A DNA stretch of 14,104 nt, taken from positions 1 to 14,104 of the forward strand of contig CASEAD010000106.1 of assembly GCA_949285775.1 (NCBI GenBank), given 5' to 3'. Below, piece after piece: positions 8,015 through 14,002 of this stretch; positions within the stretch are counted from its first letter, which is position 1; each line of letters opens with the position of its first letter. Origin of the DNA: an uncultured bacterium. GTDB lineage: Bacteria > Bacillota_I > Bacilli_A > RF39 > UBA660. A program made the translations under genes and the position numbers. Under the pieces are notes generated by a model. It was not told the origin of the DNA. It saw only the letters and a program-made list of their open reading frames with translations, and ran no database searches.

Positions 8015-8247
8015 CTTAAACTCTCCTTCCCTTAGTAATACTTCCAATAACACCCTCCATAACCATATTCAAAAAAGATATCATAACCACAATAACAATA
8101 AACATAAAAAACTATAATATAATATACTAACAATACAACAACCTTATTACCAATAATCCTCTTTCTATTATTATAACCCCTCTCTTCCAACAAAAATTAT
8201 CATTTTCTTCACTAAATCATCTCCAAATAAATTACTACCCTTTACTA
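8015..8247 (-). other. long 5' leader of the lgt operon
   Basis: If transcription starts near 8247, the lgt messenger carries about 230 nt before its ATG. The minus strand here is purine- and G-rich and holds another TATAAT (8170-8175) without a -35. I see no riboswitch core, T-box specifier region or hairpin with a T-run, so apart from the short hydrophobic frame at 8016-8105 its content is unexplained. Confidence 0.35.
8016..8105 (-). CDS. possible 29-aa hydrophobic leader peptide before lgt
   Basis: A short frame starts MFIVIVVMISFLNMV and ends in a basic tail, ITKGRRV. Its TAA is one nt before the lgt ATG, so translation could be coupled to lgt. The hydrophobic head with a positive tail looks like a single-pass membrane peptide. 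Against it: no Shine-Dalgarno precedes the ATG at 8105 or the internal ATGs, and an AT-rich spacer can give such a frame by chance. It could also be the remnant C-terminus of a lost upstream gene. Confidence 0.25.
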   Translation of the reverse strand: MFIVIVVMISFLNMVMEGVIGSITKGRRV

Positions 8248-8253
8248 ATCATA

Positions 8254-8262
8254 ATTATAGCA
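8254..8262 (-). promoter_or_regulatory. extended -10 promoter of the lgt operon
   Basis: The minus strand reads TGCTATAAT: a TGn extension plus a perfect TATAAT; the -35 position is poor. It lies back to back with the plus-strand promoter at 8268-8296, so this intergenic region is a compact divergent control site. Confidence 0.65.
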
Positions 8263-8267
8263 TAACA

Positions 8268-8296
8268 TTCACCCAAAATAAATAAAAACATATAAT
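8268..8296 (+). promoter_or_regulatory. promoter of the small coiled-coil (coat-like) gene
   Basis: TTCACC (8268-8273) is a 4/6 match to the sigma-A -35 box, followed by a 17-nt spacer and a perfect TATAAT (8291-8296). The same -10 region reads CATATAATA, which also fits the CATAnnnTA pattern of the mother-cell sporulation factor sigma-K, with an AC at the -35 position. A vegetative promoter is the simpler reading. Confidence 0.5.
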
Positions 8297-8328
8297 AAAA
8301 ATGAAATAATCCTAAGGAGTGATTTTAA

Positions 8329-8607
8329 ATGAATAACGATAGAGATATGTATTATGGTTCCTATGGCTATGGATATATGCCCGCTACAATGAATCCCATG
8401 CAAGCACCTATGCAAAGTGGAATGCCCAATACCATGCTACCAACACAATCAAATTATGCCTCTAGTCAAATAACTGATATGAATGAAAGAATAAATAGAC
8501 TAGAAAGACAAGTAAAAAGACTAGAACAAAGACTAACAAGATTAGAAACACCTTACGCTAATACCCAAAACTATAACGAACCAGACAATAATATGTATAT
8601 GATGTAA
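8329..8607 (+). CDS. small Tyr/Met/Asn-rich coiled-coil protein, possible coat-type
   Basis: A 92-aa protein in two parts. Residues 7-45 are low-complexity, rich in Tyr, Gly, Met, Pro and Gln (YYGSYGYGYMP, then MQAPMQSGMP). Residues 48-75 form an amphipathic helix with heptad hydrophobics and alternating Arg/Glu (INRLERQVKRLEQRLTRLE), a short coiled coil that would oligomerise. The tail is Asn/Tyr/Met-rich. No signal peptide or membrane segment. This composition and layout resemble small structural proteins of Bacilli, such as spore coat-associated proteins, but no family signature is present, and no other sporulation gene is in the window. AAGGAGTGAT (8314-8323) differs from the ideal Shine-Dalgarno by one base and fixes the ATG at 8329, implying high expression. 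It is monocistronic, divergent from lgt, and has its own terminator. Confidence 0.8.
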   Translation: MNNDRDMYYGSYGYGYMPATMNPMQAPMQSGMPNTMLPTQSNYASSQITDMNERINRLERQVKRLEQRLTRLETPYANTQNYNEPDNNMYMM

Positions 8608-8610
8608 AAT

Positions 8611-8652
8611 AAACTGTCGAGAAATTAAATAAATAGTTTCTAACAGTTTTTT
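8611..8652 (+). terminator. terminator of the small coiled-coil gene
   Basis: AAACTGT (8611-8617) pairs perfectly with ACAGTTT (8643-8649). After a small internal loop, AGAAA also pairs with TTTCT. T continues to 8652. It begins four nt after the stop codon. Confidence 0.75.
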
Positions 8653-8743
8653 AATGTCACAAATTAAAAATGAATAAATAAACATTCTATTTCCGCAAAA
8701 AATATTAATTTTTCAAAACAAAATATAGTATAATAATAAACTC

Positions 8744-8813
8744 TTTTCATTCGCCTTGATTTAACACTATAATCAAACTTAAGTGTGCTTTGATTAAAAT
8801 TTCCAAATGAAAA
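8744..8813. repeat. nested inverted repeats upstream of the DUF3137-LemA operon
   Basis: An outer pair, TTTTCATT (8744-8751) and AATGAAAA (8806-8813), encloses an inner pair, TAATCAAA (8770-8777) and TTTGATTA (8789-8796). All arms are perfect 8-mers. TTGATT also occurs at 8757-8762 and 8826-8831, so alternative pairings exist. A TATAAT (8729-8734) just upstream could start a transcript through it. It may be a regulator-binding region, a leader structure or the trace of a small mobile element; no coding frame of note is present in 8653-8906. Confidence 0.45.
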
Positions 8814-8846
8814 ATTACGGATATTTTGATTGTTATACAAAAAATA

Positions 8847-8875
8847 TTGACATTTACAGACATTTACATTACAAT
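8847..8875 (+). promoter_or_regulatory. sigma-A promoter of the DUF3137-LemA operon with tandem repeats in its spacer
   Basis: A perfect TTGACA (8847-8852), a 17-nt spacer and TACAAT (8870-8875, 5/6) lie 31 nt before the ATG. This is the only promoter in the window with a consensus -35 box. Two perfect tandem copies of the decamer GACATTTACA (8849-8858 and 8859-8868) cover the -35 end and the whole spacer, exactly one helical turn apart, which suits a bound regulator. Confidence 0.75.
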
Positions 8876-8906
8876 ATGATTAATCTTTAAAAATGGAGTG
8901 CAAAAA

Positions 8907-9812
8907 ATGAGTATAAAAGAATTAGAAAAACTAAGAAAAAAAGCTAGAAATATAGCATCAATTGGAATACTTTGTTCTGTTGCATTAACTCTGTTGTTTT
9001 TTCATATAGAGAAATCATCAGGTTCCACATATATAGAATCACTAGCTTGCTCATATCTTGGAACCGGTATTGGTATTTGTATAACACAACTAATAAGTTC
9101 TAAATCAAAGGAAAAATTTACTATAGCATTTAAAAAAACTTTTGTTTTAAAATCATTAAAATCAGTATTTACTAATTTAAATTATGAACCCGAAAAAGGT
9201 ATTGATGAATCTATAATTAGAAATACTCAAATGATGTATATGGGCGATCGTTATTATTCAAATGATTATATTAAAGCAAAATATAAAAACATAAATATTG
9301 AACAAGCCGATGTACATATTGTAGAAAAACACGAAAGAGGAAAGAGAACAACATGGGTTACTATTTTCAAAGGGAAATGGATGACCTTTGATTTTAATAA
9401 AAATTTCAAAGCTAACATACAAGTTTCTCAAAACGGTTTCAAAAATTCAAAAATTAATAATTGGGGAAATAAATTAAAATATAAAAAAGTTATGATGGAA
9501 GATCAATCATTTAATAATCAATTTATGACTTATGCTCAAAGTGAACACGAAGCATTCTACATTTTAACACCATCATTAATGGAAAAAATAAAAAATTTAG
9601 CAAATACAATTGATGGTAAAATTTTATTATGTTTTGTAGATAATAAATTGCATGTTGGAATACAAAATAATAAAGATTCATTTGAACATAGCATTTTTAC
9701 AAAAATAAACGAAAACAAAGTCATTGAAAAAATATCTAAAGATATAAAATTAATTACAAATTTTGTTGACGAGTTAGATTTAGATAATGATTTATTTAGG
9801 AAGGAGGTGTAG
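8907..9812 (+). CDS. DUF3137 family membrane protein
   Basis: A 301-aa membrane-anchored protein with two N-terminal transmembrane helices (about 16-33 and 47-65) and a soluble domain of 230 residues. The soluble part matches my memory of DUF3137: NYEPEKGID at 92-100, RYYSNDYIKAKY at 115-126, FKGKWMTFDF at 154-163, and the strongly patterned MMEDQSFNNQFMTYAQSEHEAFYILTP block, starting at 196. Biochemical function is unknown. DUF3137 genes are commonly found next to LemA genes, as here. The start at 8907 is preferred because GGAG (8895-8898) lies eight nt upstream; an in-frame GTG at 8898 overlaps that site. Its TAG is one nt before the lemA ATG. Plus-strand G and C are roughly balanced here, unlike the strongly skewed neighbouring DNA, so recent acquisition is possible. 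Confidence 0.8.
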   Translation: MSIKELEKLRKKARNIASIGILCSVALTLLFFHIEKSSGSTYIESLACSYLGTGIGICITQLISSKSKEKFTIAFKKTFVLKSLKSVFTNLNYEPEKGIDESIIRNTQMMYMGDRYYSNDYIKAKYKNINIEQADVHIVEKHERGKRTTWVTIFKGKWMTFDFNKNFKANIQVSQNGFKNSKINNWGNKLKYKKVMMEDQSFNNQFMTYAQSEHEAFYILTPSLMEKIKNLANTIDGKILLCFVDNKLHVGIQNNKDSFEHSIFTKINENKVIEKISKDIKLITNFVDELDLDNDLFRKEV

Positions 9813-9813
9813 T

Positions 9814-10365
9814 ATGAACCCAGTATATGTTATATTAATCGTTGTAGCAATTATAATTTTTATATTTGCTATATGGTACATCTCTACTTCAAACAAATTA
9901 AATAGACTAGTTGTAAAAATTGATGAATCTCTTTCAGGTATTAATGTTGCTTTAACTAAAAGATATGATGTGTTAACAAAAATGATAGAAGTTGTTAAAT
10001 TATATACTAAACATGAAAAAGAAACACTTTTTGAAGTGATAAAATTAAGAGATAATATGTCATTAAAAGAAAAAAGCAAAGCAAATCAAGCGATGAACGA
10101 AAGCTTCAAAAAAATTAATATAATTGCAGAAAATTATCCCGAATTGAAATCAAGTGAAAATTACAAAACATTGCAACAATCTATTGCAGATGTAGAAGAA
10201 CATTTACAAGCAGCAAGAAGATTATATAATTCAAATGTTTCTTTATATAATCAACAATTAGTTTCATTTCCAACAAGTTCTGTTGCCAAAAGCAAAGGTA
10301 TGGCAAAAAAAGATTTCTTTGAAATCGATGAAATTAAAAAAAATGATGTAAAAATTGAATTATAG
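9814..10365 (+). CDS. lemA: LemA family membrane protein
   Basis: A 183-aa protein with one N-terminal transmembrane helix (3-24) followed by a helical-bundle domain on the other side of the membrane. LemA features are NKLNRLVVKIDES (27-39) and LTKRYDVLTKMIEVVKLYTKHEKETL (from 47), corresponding to the family's RRyDLIPnLv.tvk.y..hE block, and the late YPELKSSENYKTLQQSIADVEEHLQAARRLYNSNV region, corresponding to P.l.a...f..L...l...E..i..aR..YN. The LIPN turn is altered to VLTK. The molecular function of LemA proteins is not settled. AAGGAGGTG, ideally spaced, fixes ATG at 9814, one nt after the DUF3137 stop, so the pair is translationally coupled and their products probably act together at the membrane. 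An upstream in-frame start at 9787 has no support. Confidence 0.88.
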   Translation: MNPVYVILIVVAIIIFIFAIWYISTSNKLNRLVVKIDESLSGINVALTKRYDVLTKMIEVVKLYTKHEKETLFEVIKLRDNMSLKEKSKANQAMNESFKKINIIAENYPELKSSENYKTLQQSIADVEEHLQAARRLYNSNVSLYNQQLVSFPTSSVAKSKGMAKKDFFEIDEIKKNDVKIEL

Positions 10366-10366
10366 T

Positions 10367-10397
10367 AAAAATACCCCCACCTCAAACAGGGGGTTTT
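10367..10397. terminator. bidirectional terminator between lemA and the P-type ATPase
   Basis: ACCCCC (10373-10378) pairs with GGGGGT (10389-10394) around a 10-nt loop, an unusually GC-rich stem for this DNA. On plus it is followed by TTTTATAAT; on minus the stem is followed by ATTTTTA. It lies between two convergent genes, 8 nt after the lemA stop and about 25 nt past the ATPase stop, and probably ends both transcripts. Confidence 0.85.
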
Positions 10398-10420
10398 ATA
10401 ATACCTATTAAATTACAATT

Positions 10421-13006
10421 CTAAACACCTACTTCACAATTCTTCTTCTTTAATATAACCTTCCTTATAAAATCAGCCGGAATAACACTAACTGCCACCA
10501 TCATCATAACCATAAACTCATATAAAGTTAAACCACTAGTCCTAAATACACCACCACCATAGTATATCATCATAACCTGTACAATAACAATAAATATAAT
10601 TATTCCTAAAAATACCTTATTCTTTAATATATTAGCAAAAATATTTAACCTATATGTCCTAGCATTAAAACTATTAAAAATACTAATAAATATAAATAAA
10701 CCAAAGAACGCCGTCATCAAATACTCATTACTACCACTAGTTCTATATAATCCACGAATAAAACCAGATTTCAAAAATATAAAACATATCAAAGAAGAAT
10801 ATAATCCCATCACTATAATCTCATTTAACATATATTTATTAATAATATGTTCATCTCTCTTCTTAGGTAACTCCTCCATATATTCAAGCAAAGGAGGCTC
10901 ATAAGAAAATGCTAACCCCGCCAAAGTATCCATTACCATATTAACCCATAACATCTGTATAACAGTAACAGGATGTGGTATTCCAATAAAAGGACCAATA
11001 ATAGATATACTAACCGCGCAAAAATTAACAGTCAACTGAAATATAATAAATTTCCTTATACTCTTAAATATAGTCCTACCATATAAAATTGCCTTTGCTA
11101 TAGATAAAATATTATCATCAAGTATTACTATATCAGAAGCCTCCTTAGCAACCTCCGTCCCACTACCAAGAGAAATACCCACATCAGCCTTCTTTAACGC
11201 TATCGCATCATTAACCCCATCTCCCGTCATACCAACAACTAGTCCACACTCTTTAGCAATCCTAACTAACCTACTCTTATCATTTGGCATAGCCCTCGCT
11301 ACTACCCTTAATTTAGGTAAAATATCCTTAACTTCCTCATCACTCATACTACTTAACTTATTACTATCTATAACAATATTACTATCATCATCTATAATCC
11401 CAACTTCCTTAGCAATACTAACCGCAGTATTCTTATTATCCCCCGTAATCATAACAACCCCTATACCAGCCCTCTTAATTAACCTAACCCCCTCAATACT
11501 TTCTTTCCTTATATCATCACGAATAAGCAAAAAACCAACCAATAACAAATTCCTAAGACTCTTATCCCTATCATTACTCATTGCTACACAAACAACCCTT
11601 ATCCCCCTACTAGTAATATCATTAATCTCTTTTCCCAAAACCTCCTTATGCAACAATAACTGCTTAACCCCATTCTCATCATAATACCTATCACACTTAT
11701 CTAATATAACCTCACTAGCCCCCTTAACATACTTATATACCTTCCCACCTTCATTAGTAATAACCATAGAATACTTATTCTTACTATCAAAATAAACATT
11801 ATCAATTATCTCAACATCACTATTCTTACTAGTCTTAACAAACTCCATAATAGCCTTATCAGTAATATTACCACCTACAATACAATTATTATGATGATCA
11901 TATACACTCTCATTATTATATACCAAACTATCAATAAATAACTTCCTATACCTACCACTAATCTTACTAATACCATCATAATATTTCTTATTACCAAGCA
12001 TAAAAGATACAACCTCTAACTTACCCCTAGTTAAAGTTCCCGTCTTATCAGTAAATAAAATATTCATACTACCAGCAGTCTCAATACCAACTAATTTCCT
12101 CACTAATACATTATTCTTTAACATCCTCTTCATATTAGAAGATAAAACCAAAGTAATCATCATTGGTAACCCCTCAGGAACACTCACTACTATTATCGTT
12201 ACACTCAAAGTAAGCGCATGTAATAAATATGCAAACATCAAAGATATATCCGTAACCGTATCAACAATATCACTCCACACAAAATTATTCTCTATAAATA
12301 TCTTAGAAAAAAGATAAGATACAGACACTAACCCCGCACAAATATAACCAATCTTACTAATAATCATTGCTAACTTATTTAACCTCTCTTTTAAAGGAGA
12401 AGGCTCACTCTTTTCTGATAACTCACCTACCATCTTACCATAATAAGTATTATTACCTATCTTATTAATAAGCGCCTCCGCATACCCATTATATATAACA
12501 CACCCCCTATATATAACATCATTTCTCCCCTTACTAACCGTAGCAGCCTCCCCATTCATCGAAGACTCGTCCACATCAACACTACCACGAATAATAACAC
12601 CATCAGCCCCTATCTTATCACCAGCATTTAATATTAAAACATCCCCCATCACAACATCATCAATACTAACCTCAGTAACCTCCCCGTTTCTCCTAACCCT
12701 ACACTTAATCTTAGCACTCTCCTCCTGCAATCTCTGAAAAGCCTTAGAAGAACCATACTCACTAATAGAAGAAATAAAAGACGCTATAAATATCGCAATA
12801 ACTATCCCTACTGTCTCATACCAATCAAAATCACTAATCAAAAAAACAGTCTTAATCCCTAACGCAATAAGTAAAATCCTAATAATAGGATCCCCCAAAC
12901 TCTCTAATAACAACTTAAAAAAACTATCCCTCTTAACCCCAGTAATCTCATTAGTCCCATACTTACGCCTAGACTCCAACACTTCCTTATCACTTAGTCC
13001 ATTCAT
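10421..13006 (-). CDS. calcium-type (PMCA-like) P2-type cation-transporting ATPase
   Basis: An 861-aa ATP-driven cation pump of the plasma membrane, most likely exporting Ca2+. Cation_ATPase_N region at 4-70; actuator domain with DESSMNGEA (TGES equivalent NGEA, 151-154); M4 PEGLP (277-281); phosphorylation motif DKTGTLT with D320; nucleotide domain KGASE (428-432); hinge TGDN (521-524) and TGDGVND (594-600); M6 WVNMVMD (687-693). M4 Glu with Asn and Asp in M6 is the single-site arrangement of PMCA-type Ca2+ pumps. Asn and Ala flank the key Gly-Glu of the actuator motif; I recall NGE variants in gut Firmicutes, so the pump is likely active. ATG at 13006 is chosen because AGGTGAT (13011-13017) lies four nt upstream; an in-frame GTG at 13015 lies within it. 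Monocistronic, ending at the bidirectional terminator. A terminator-like hairpin lies in its leader. Confidence 0.88.
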   Translation of the reverse strand: MNGLSDKEVLESRRKYGTNEITGVKRDSFFKLLLESLGDPIIRILLIALGIKTVFLISDFDWYETVGIVIAIFIASFISSISEYGSSKAFQRLQEESAKIKCRVRRNGEVTEVSIDDVVMGDVLILNAGDKIGADGVIIRGSVDVDESSMNGEAATVSKGRNDVIYRGCVIYNGYAEALINKIGNNTYYGKMVGELSEKSEPSPLKERLNKLAMIISKIGYICAGLVSVSYLFSKIFIENNFVWSDIVDTVTDISLMFAYLLHALTLSVTIIVVSVPEGLPMMITLVLSSNMKRMLKNNVLVRKLVGIETAGSMNILFTDKTGTLTRGKLEVVSFMLGNKKYYDGISKISGRYRKLFIDSLVYNNESVYDHHNNCIVGGNITDKAIMEFVKTSKNSDVEIIDNVYFDSKNKYSMVITNEGGKVYKYVKGASEVILDKCDRYYDENGVKQLLLHKEVLGKEINDITSRGIRVVCVAMSNDRDKSLRNLLLVGFLLIRDDIRKESIEGVRLIKRAGIGVVMITGDNKNTAVSIAKEVGIIDDDSNIVIDSNKLSSMSDEEVKDILPKLRVVARAMPNDKSRLVRIAKECGLVVGMTGDGVNDAIALKKADVGISLGSGTEVAKEASDIVILDDNILSIAKAILYGRTIFKSIRKFIIFQLTVNFCAVSISIIGPFIGIPHPVTVIQMLWVNMVMDTLAGLAFSYEPPLLEYMEELPKKRDEHIINKYMLNEIIVMGLYSSLICFIFLKSGFIRGLYRTSGSNEYLMTAFFGLFIFISIFNSFNARTYRLNIFANILKNKVFLGIIIFIVIVQVMMIYYGGGVFRTSGLTLYEFMVMMMVAVSVIPADFIRKVILKKKNCEVGV

Positions 13007-13065
13007 TATTATCACCTAATAAATAATATTAAAACCAATAAGAAATATAATAATTACCATAATAC

Positions 13066-13092
13066 AAAAAAAGACAATCCCCAAGTATCATC
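13066..13092 (-). terminator. terminator-like hairpin upstream of the ATPase (possible attenuator)
   Basis: On minus, GATGAT (13092-13087) pairs with ATTGTC (13078-13073) through two G-U wobbles, with one A-G mismatch and a C-G pair inside, followed by seven T (13072-13066). It matches the terminator at 13973-14001 almost base for base, yet no minus-strand gene ends here. If the ATPase is transcribed from the weak promoter at 13142-13170, this would be an attenuator in its leader; otherwise it is a relic of a rearrangement. Confidence 0.5.
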
Positions 13093-13137
13093 AATACAAA
13101 AATAATAATAATTAAACTACCAAAAATATCTAACATA

Positions 13138-13146
13138 TGCTATAAT
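13138..13146 (+). promoter_or_regulatory. extended -10 promoter of the 177-aa protein gene
   Basis: Plus-strand TGCTATAAT is a TGn extension with a perfect TATAAT, 36 nt before the ATG at 13183. The -35 position (TACCAA) is poor. Confidence 0.55.
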
Positions 13147-13170
13147 AAAAACATAAAATAGTTAATACAA
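13141..13170 (-). promoter_or_regulatory. candidate promoter for the ATPase leader
   Basis: On the minus strand TTGTAT (13170-13165), a 17-nt spacer and TATTAT (13147-13142) form a weak sigma-A-like promoter. It overlaps the plus-strand promoter of the next gene head to head, so the two would compete. Transcripts would run through the hairpin at 13066-13092 before reaching the ATPase. Confidence 0.3.
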
Positions 13171-13182
13171 GGAGCATGACTA

Positions 13183-13716
13183 ATGAAAAAAAACATATGT
13201 ATAATATTATTAATCTTAATTATATTTGGCACTACTATTTATATATCACTATTACACAAACAACTATTAAATTGTAATACTCATAATACAAAAAAAGATG
13301 AAAATAATGAGGAAATCATAACTAACTCAGATAAAGAATATGATTGTTCATTTACACAAACATATCGTGTAGTTAATTTATTAGATAACTATATAGCAGA
13401 AGTACCAGAATTATCTTATATTATATTAGATAAATATCTATCACATAAGGCAATTTCTCATATTATTCCAACAAATATGAAATCTAATTTAGAAATTGGA
13501 AAATATTATGAATTTACATACCATATACAAGGAAAAGGAAACATTGAAAACATGGATGACATTTATAGACAAATTTCTTCTACAGAAATCTATAGACAAT
13601 CAGATGAAAATACCCAAAAAACAACATATAAAGATAAAAAAATGTTTGTCTATTTAACTATCGAAGAAACAGACAAACAAGGAGTTGAACAAATAAATGA
13701 AGATATATGTAAATAA
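13183..13716 (+). CDS. membrane-anchored hypothetical protein
   Basis: Not assigned to a named family. The 177-aa product begins MKKNICIILLILIIFGTTIYISLL, a single N-terminal hydrophobic helix (5-24) that serves as signal anchor. A polar linker rich in Asn, Lys and Glu (30-53) follows, then a soluble, mostly beta domain of about 115 residues outside the membrane. YRVVNLLDNYIAEV at 61-74 followed by IIPTN and LEIGKYYEFTYHIQG suggests a small beta-barrel (OB-like) domain; this is inference from strand pattern only. Cysteines are at 6, 31, 55 and 176; the LLNC at 28-31 is too far past the helix to be a lipobox. AAGGAG (13169-13174) fixes the ATG. It is a lone plus-strand gene between minus-strand genes and lies between two copies of the terminator sequence described at 13066 and 13973. 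Confidence 0.75.
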   Translation: MKKNICIILLILIIFGTTIYISLLHKQLLNCNTHNTKKDENNEEIITNSDKEYDCSFTQTYRVVNLLDNYIAEVPELSYIILDKYLSHKAISHIIPTNMKSNLEIGKYYEFTYHIQGKGNIENMDDIYRQISSTEIYRQSDENTQKTTYKDKKMFVYLTIEETDKQGVEQINEDICK

Positions 13717-13776
13717 GTTATACTTTAATCAAAACTTTTAAATAAAATATTCAAAACTATTAATACAACACAAATA

Positions 13777-13806
13777 AAATCTATACTTGATTTCGAGTAT
13801 AGATTT
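13777..13806. terminator. 11-bp perfect hairpin between convergent genes
   Basis: AAATCTATACT (13777-13787) is the exact complement of AGTATAGATTT (13796-13806), loop 8 nt. It lies 60 nt past the 177-aa gene. On plus no T-run follows; on minus TTTATTTG follows. It may act as a bidirectional end of transcripts or as an RNA 3'-end stabiliser. Confidence 0.5.
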
Positions 13807-13851
13807 ATCTAAAAAATTCTCATGCGTTTATCCTCAAATCAATATTTATAT

Positions 13852-13963
13852 CACGTTTTTCTAACGACTTTTTCAAATAATTTACACGTTTTTCTAACGA
13901 CTTTTTCAAATAATTTACACGTTTTCCTAACGACTTTTATTAATCATATACACGTTTTTCTAA
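13852..13963. repeat. 33-bp tandem repeat array, about 3.4 copies
   Basis: Units start at 13852, 13885, 13918 and 13951, a period of exactly 33. The first two are identical over all 33 bases. The third keeps the core CACGTTTTCCTAACGAC with one change and then diverges; the fourth retains only CACGTTTTTCTAA. A degenerate relative (CATGCGTTTATCCT) may precede at 13821. CGTT and AACG in each core can pair as a tiny hairpin. It lies between convergent transcription units and is not within a coding frame. There are no unique spacers, so it is not a CRISPR array. Confidence 0.85.
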
Positions 13964-13972
13964 GTATTTAAC

Positions 13973-14001
13973 AAAAAAAAAGACAATACCTAAGTATCAT
14001 C
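13973..14001 (-). terminator. terminator of the gene at the right edge
   Basis: On minus, GATGATAC (14001-13994), loop TTAG and GTATTGTC (13989-13982) form an 8-bp stem with two G-U wobbles, followed by nine T (13981-13973). It starts one nt after the stop codon of the partial gene at the window end. Confidence 0.85.
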
Positions 14002-14002
14002 T

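Noticed and set aside
8015..8247. Riboswitch or T-box in the lgt leader
   Set aside because: No recognisable conserved core and no hairpin followed by a T-run was found on the minus strand.
8807..8890. 27-codon plus-strand frame over the DUF3137-LemA promoter
   Set aside because: It lacks a ribosome-binding site and spans the -35 and -10 boxes of a strong promoter.
9792..10079. Minus-strand frame antisense to lemA
   Set aside because: lemA on the plus strand has a family match and an ideal ribosome-binding site; the antisense frame has neither.
13176..13185. Alternative ATG seven nt upstream of the 13183 gene
   Set aside because: It is out of frame with the 177-codon frame and too close to the Shine-Dalgarno.
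13852..13963. CRISPR array
   Set aside because: The interval between repeat cores is itself repeated identically in the first two units, so there are no unique spacers, and no cas gene is present.
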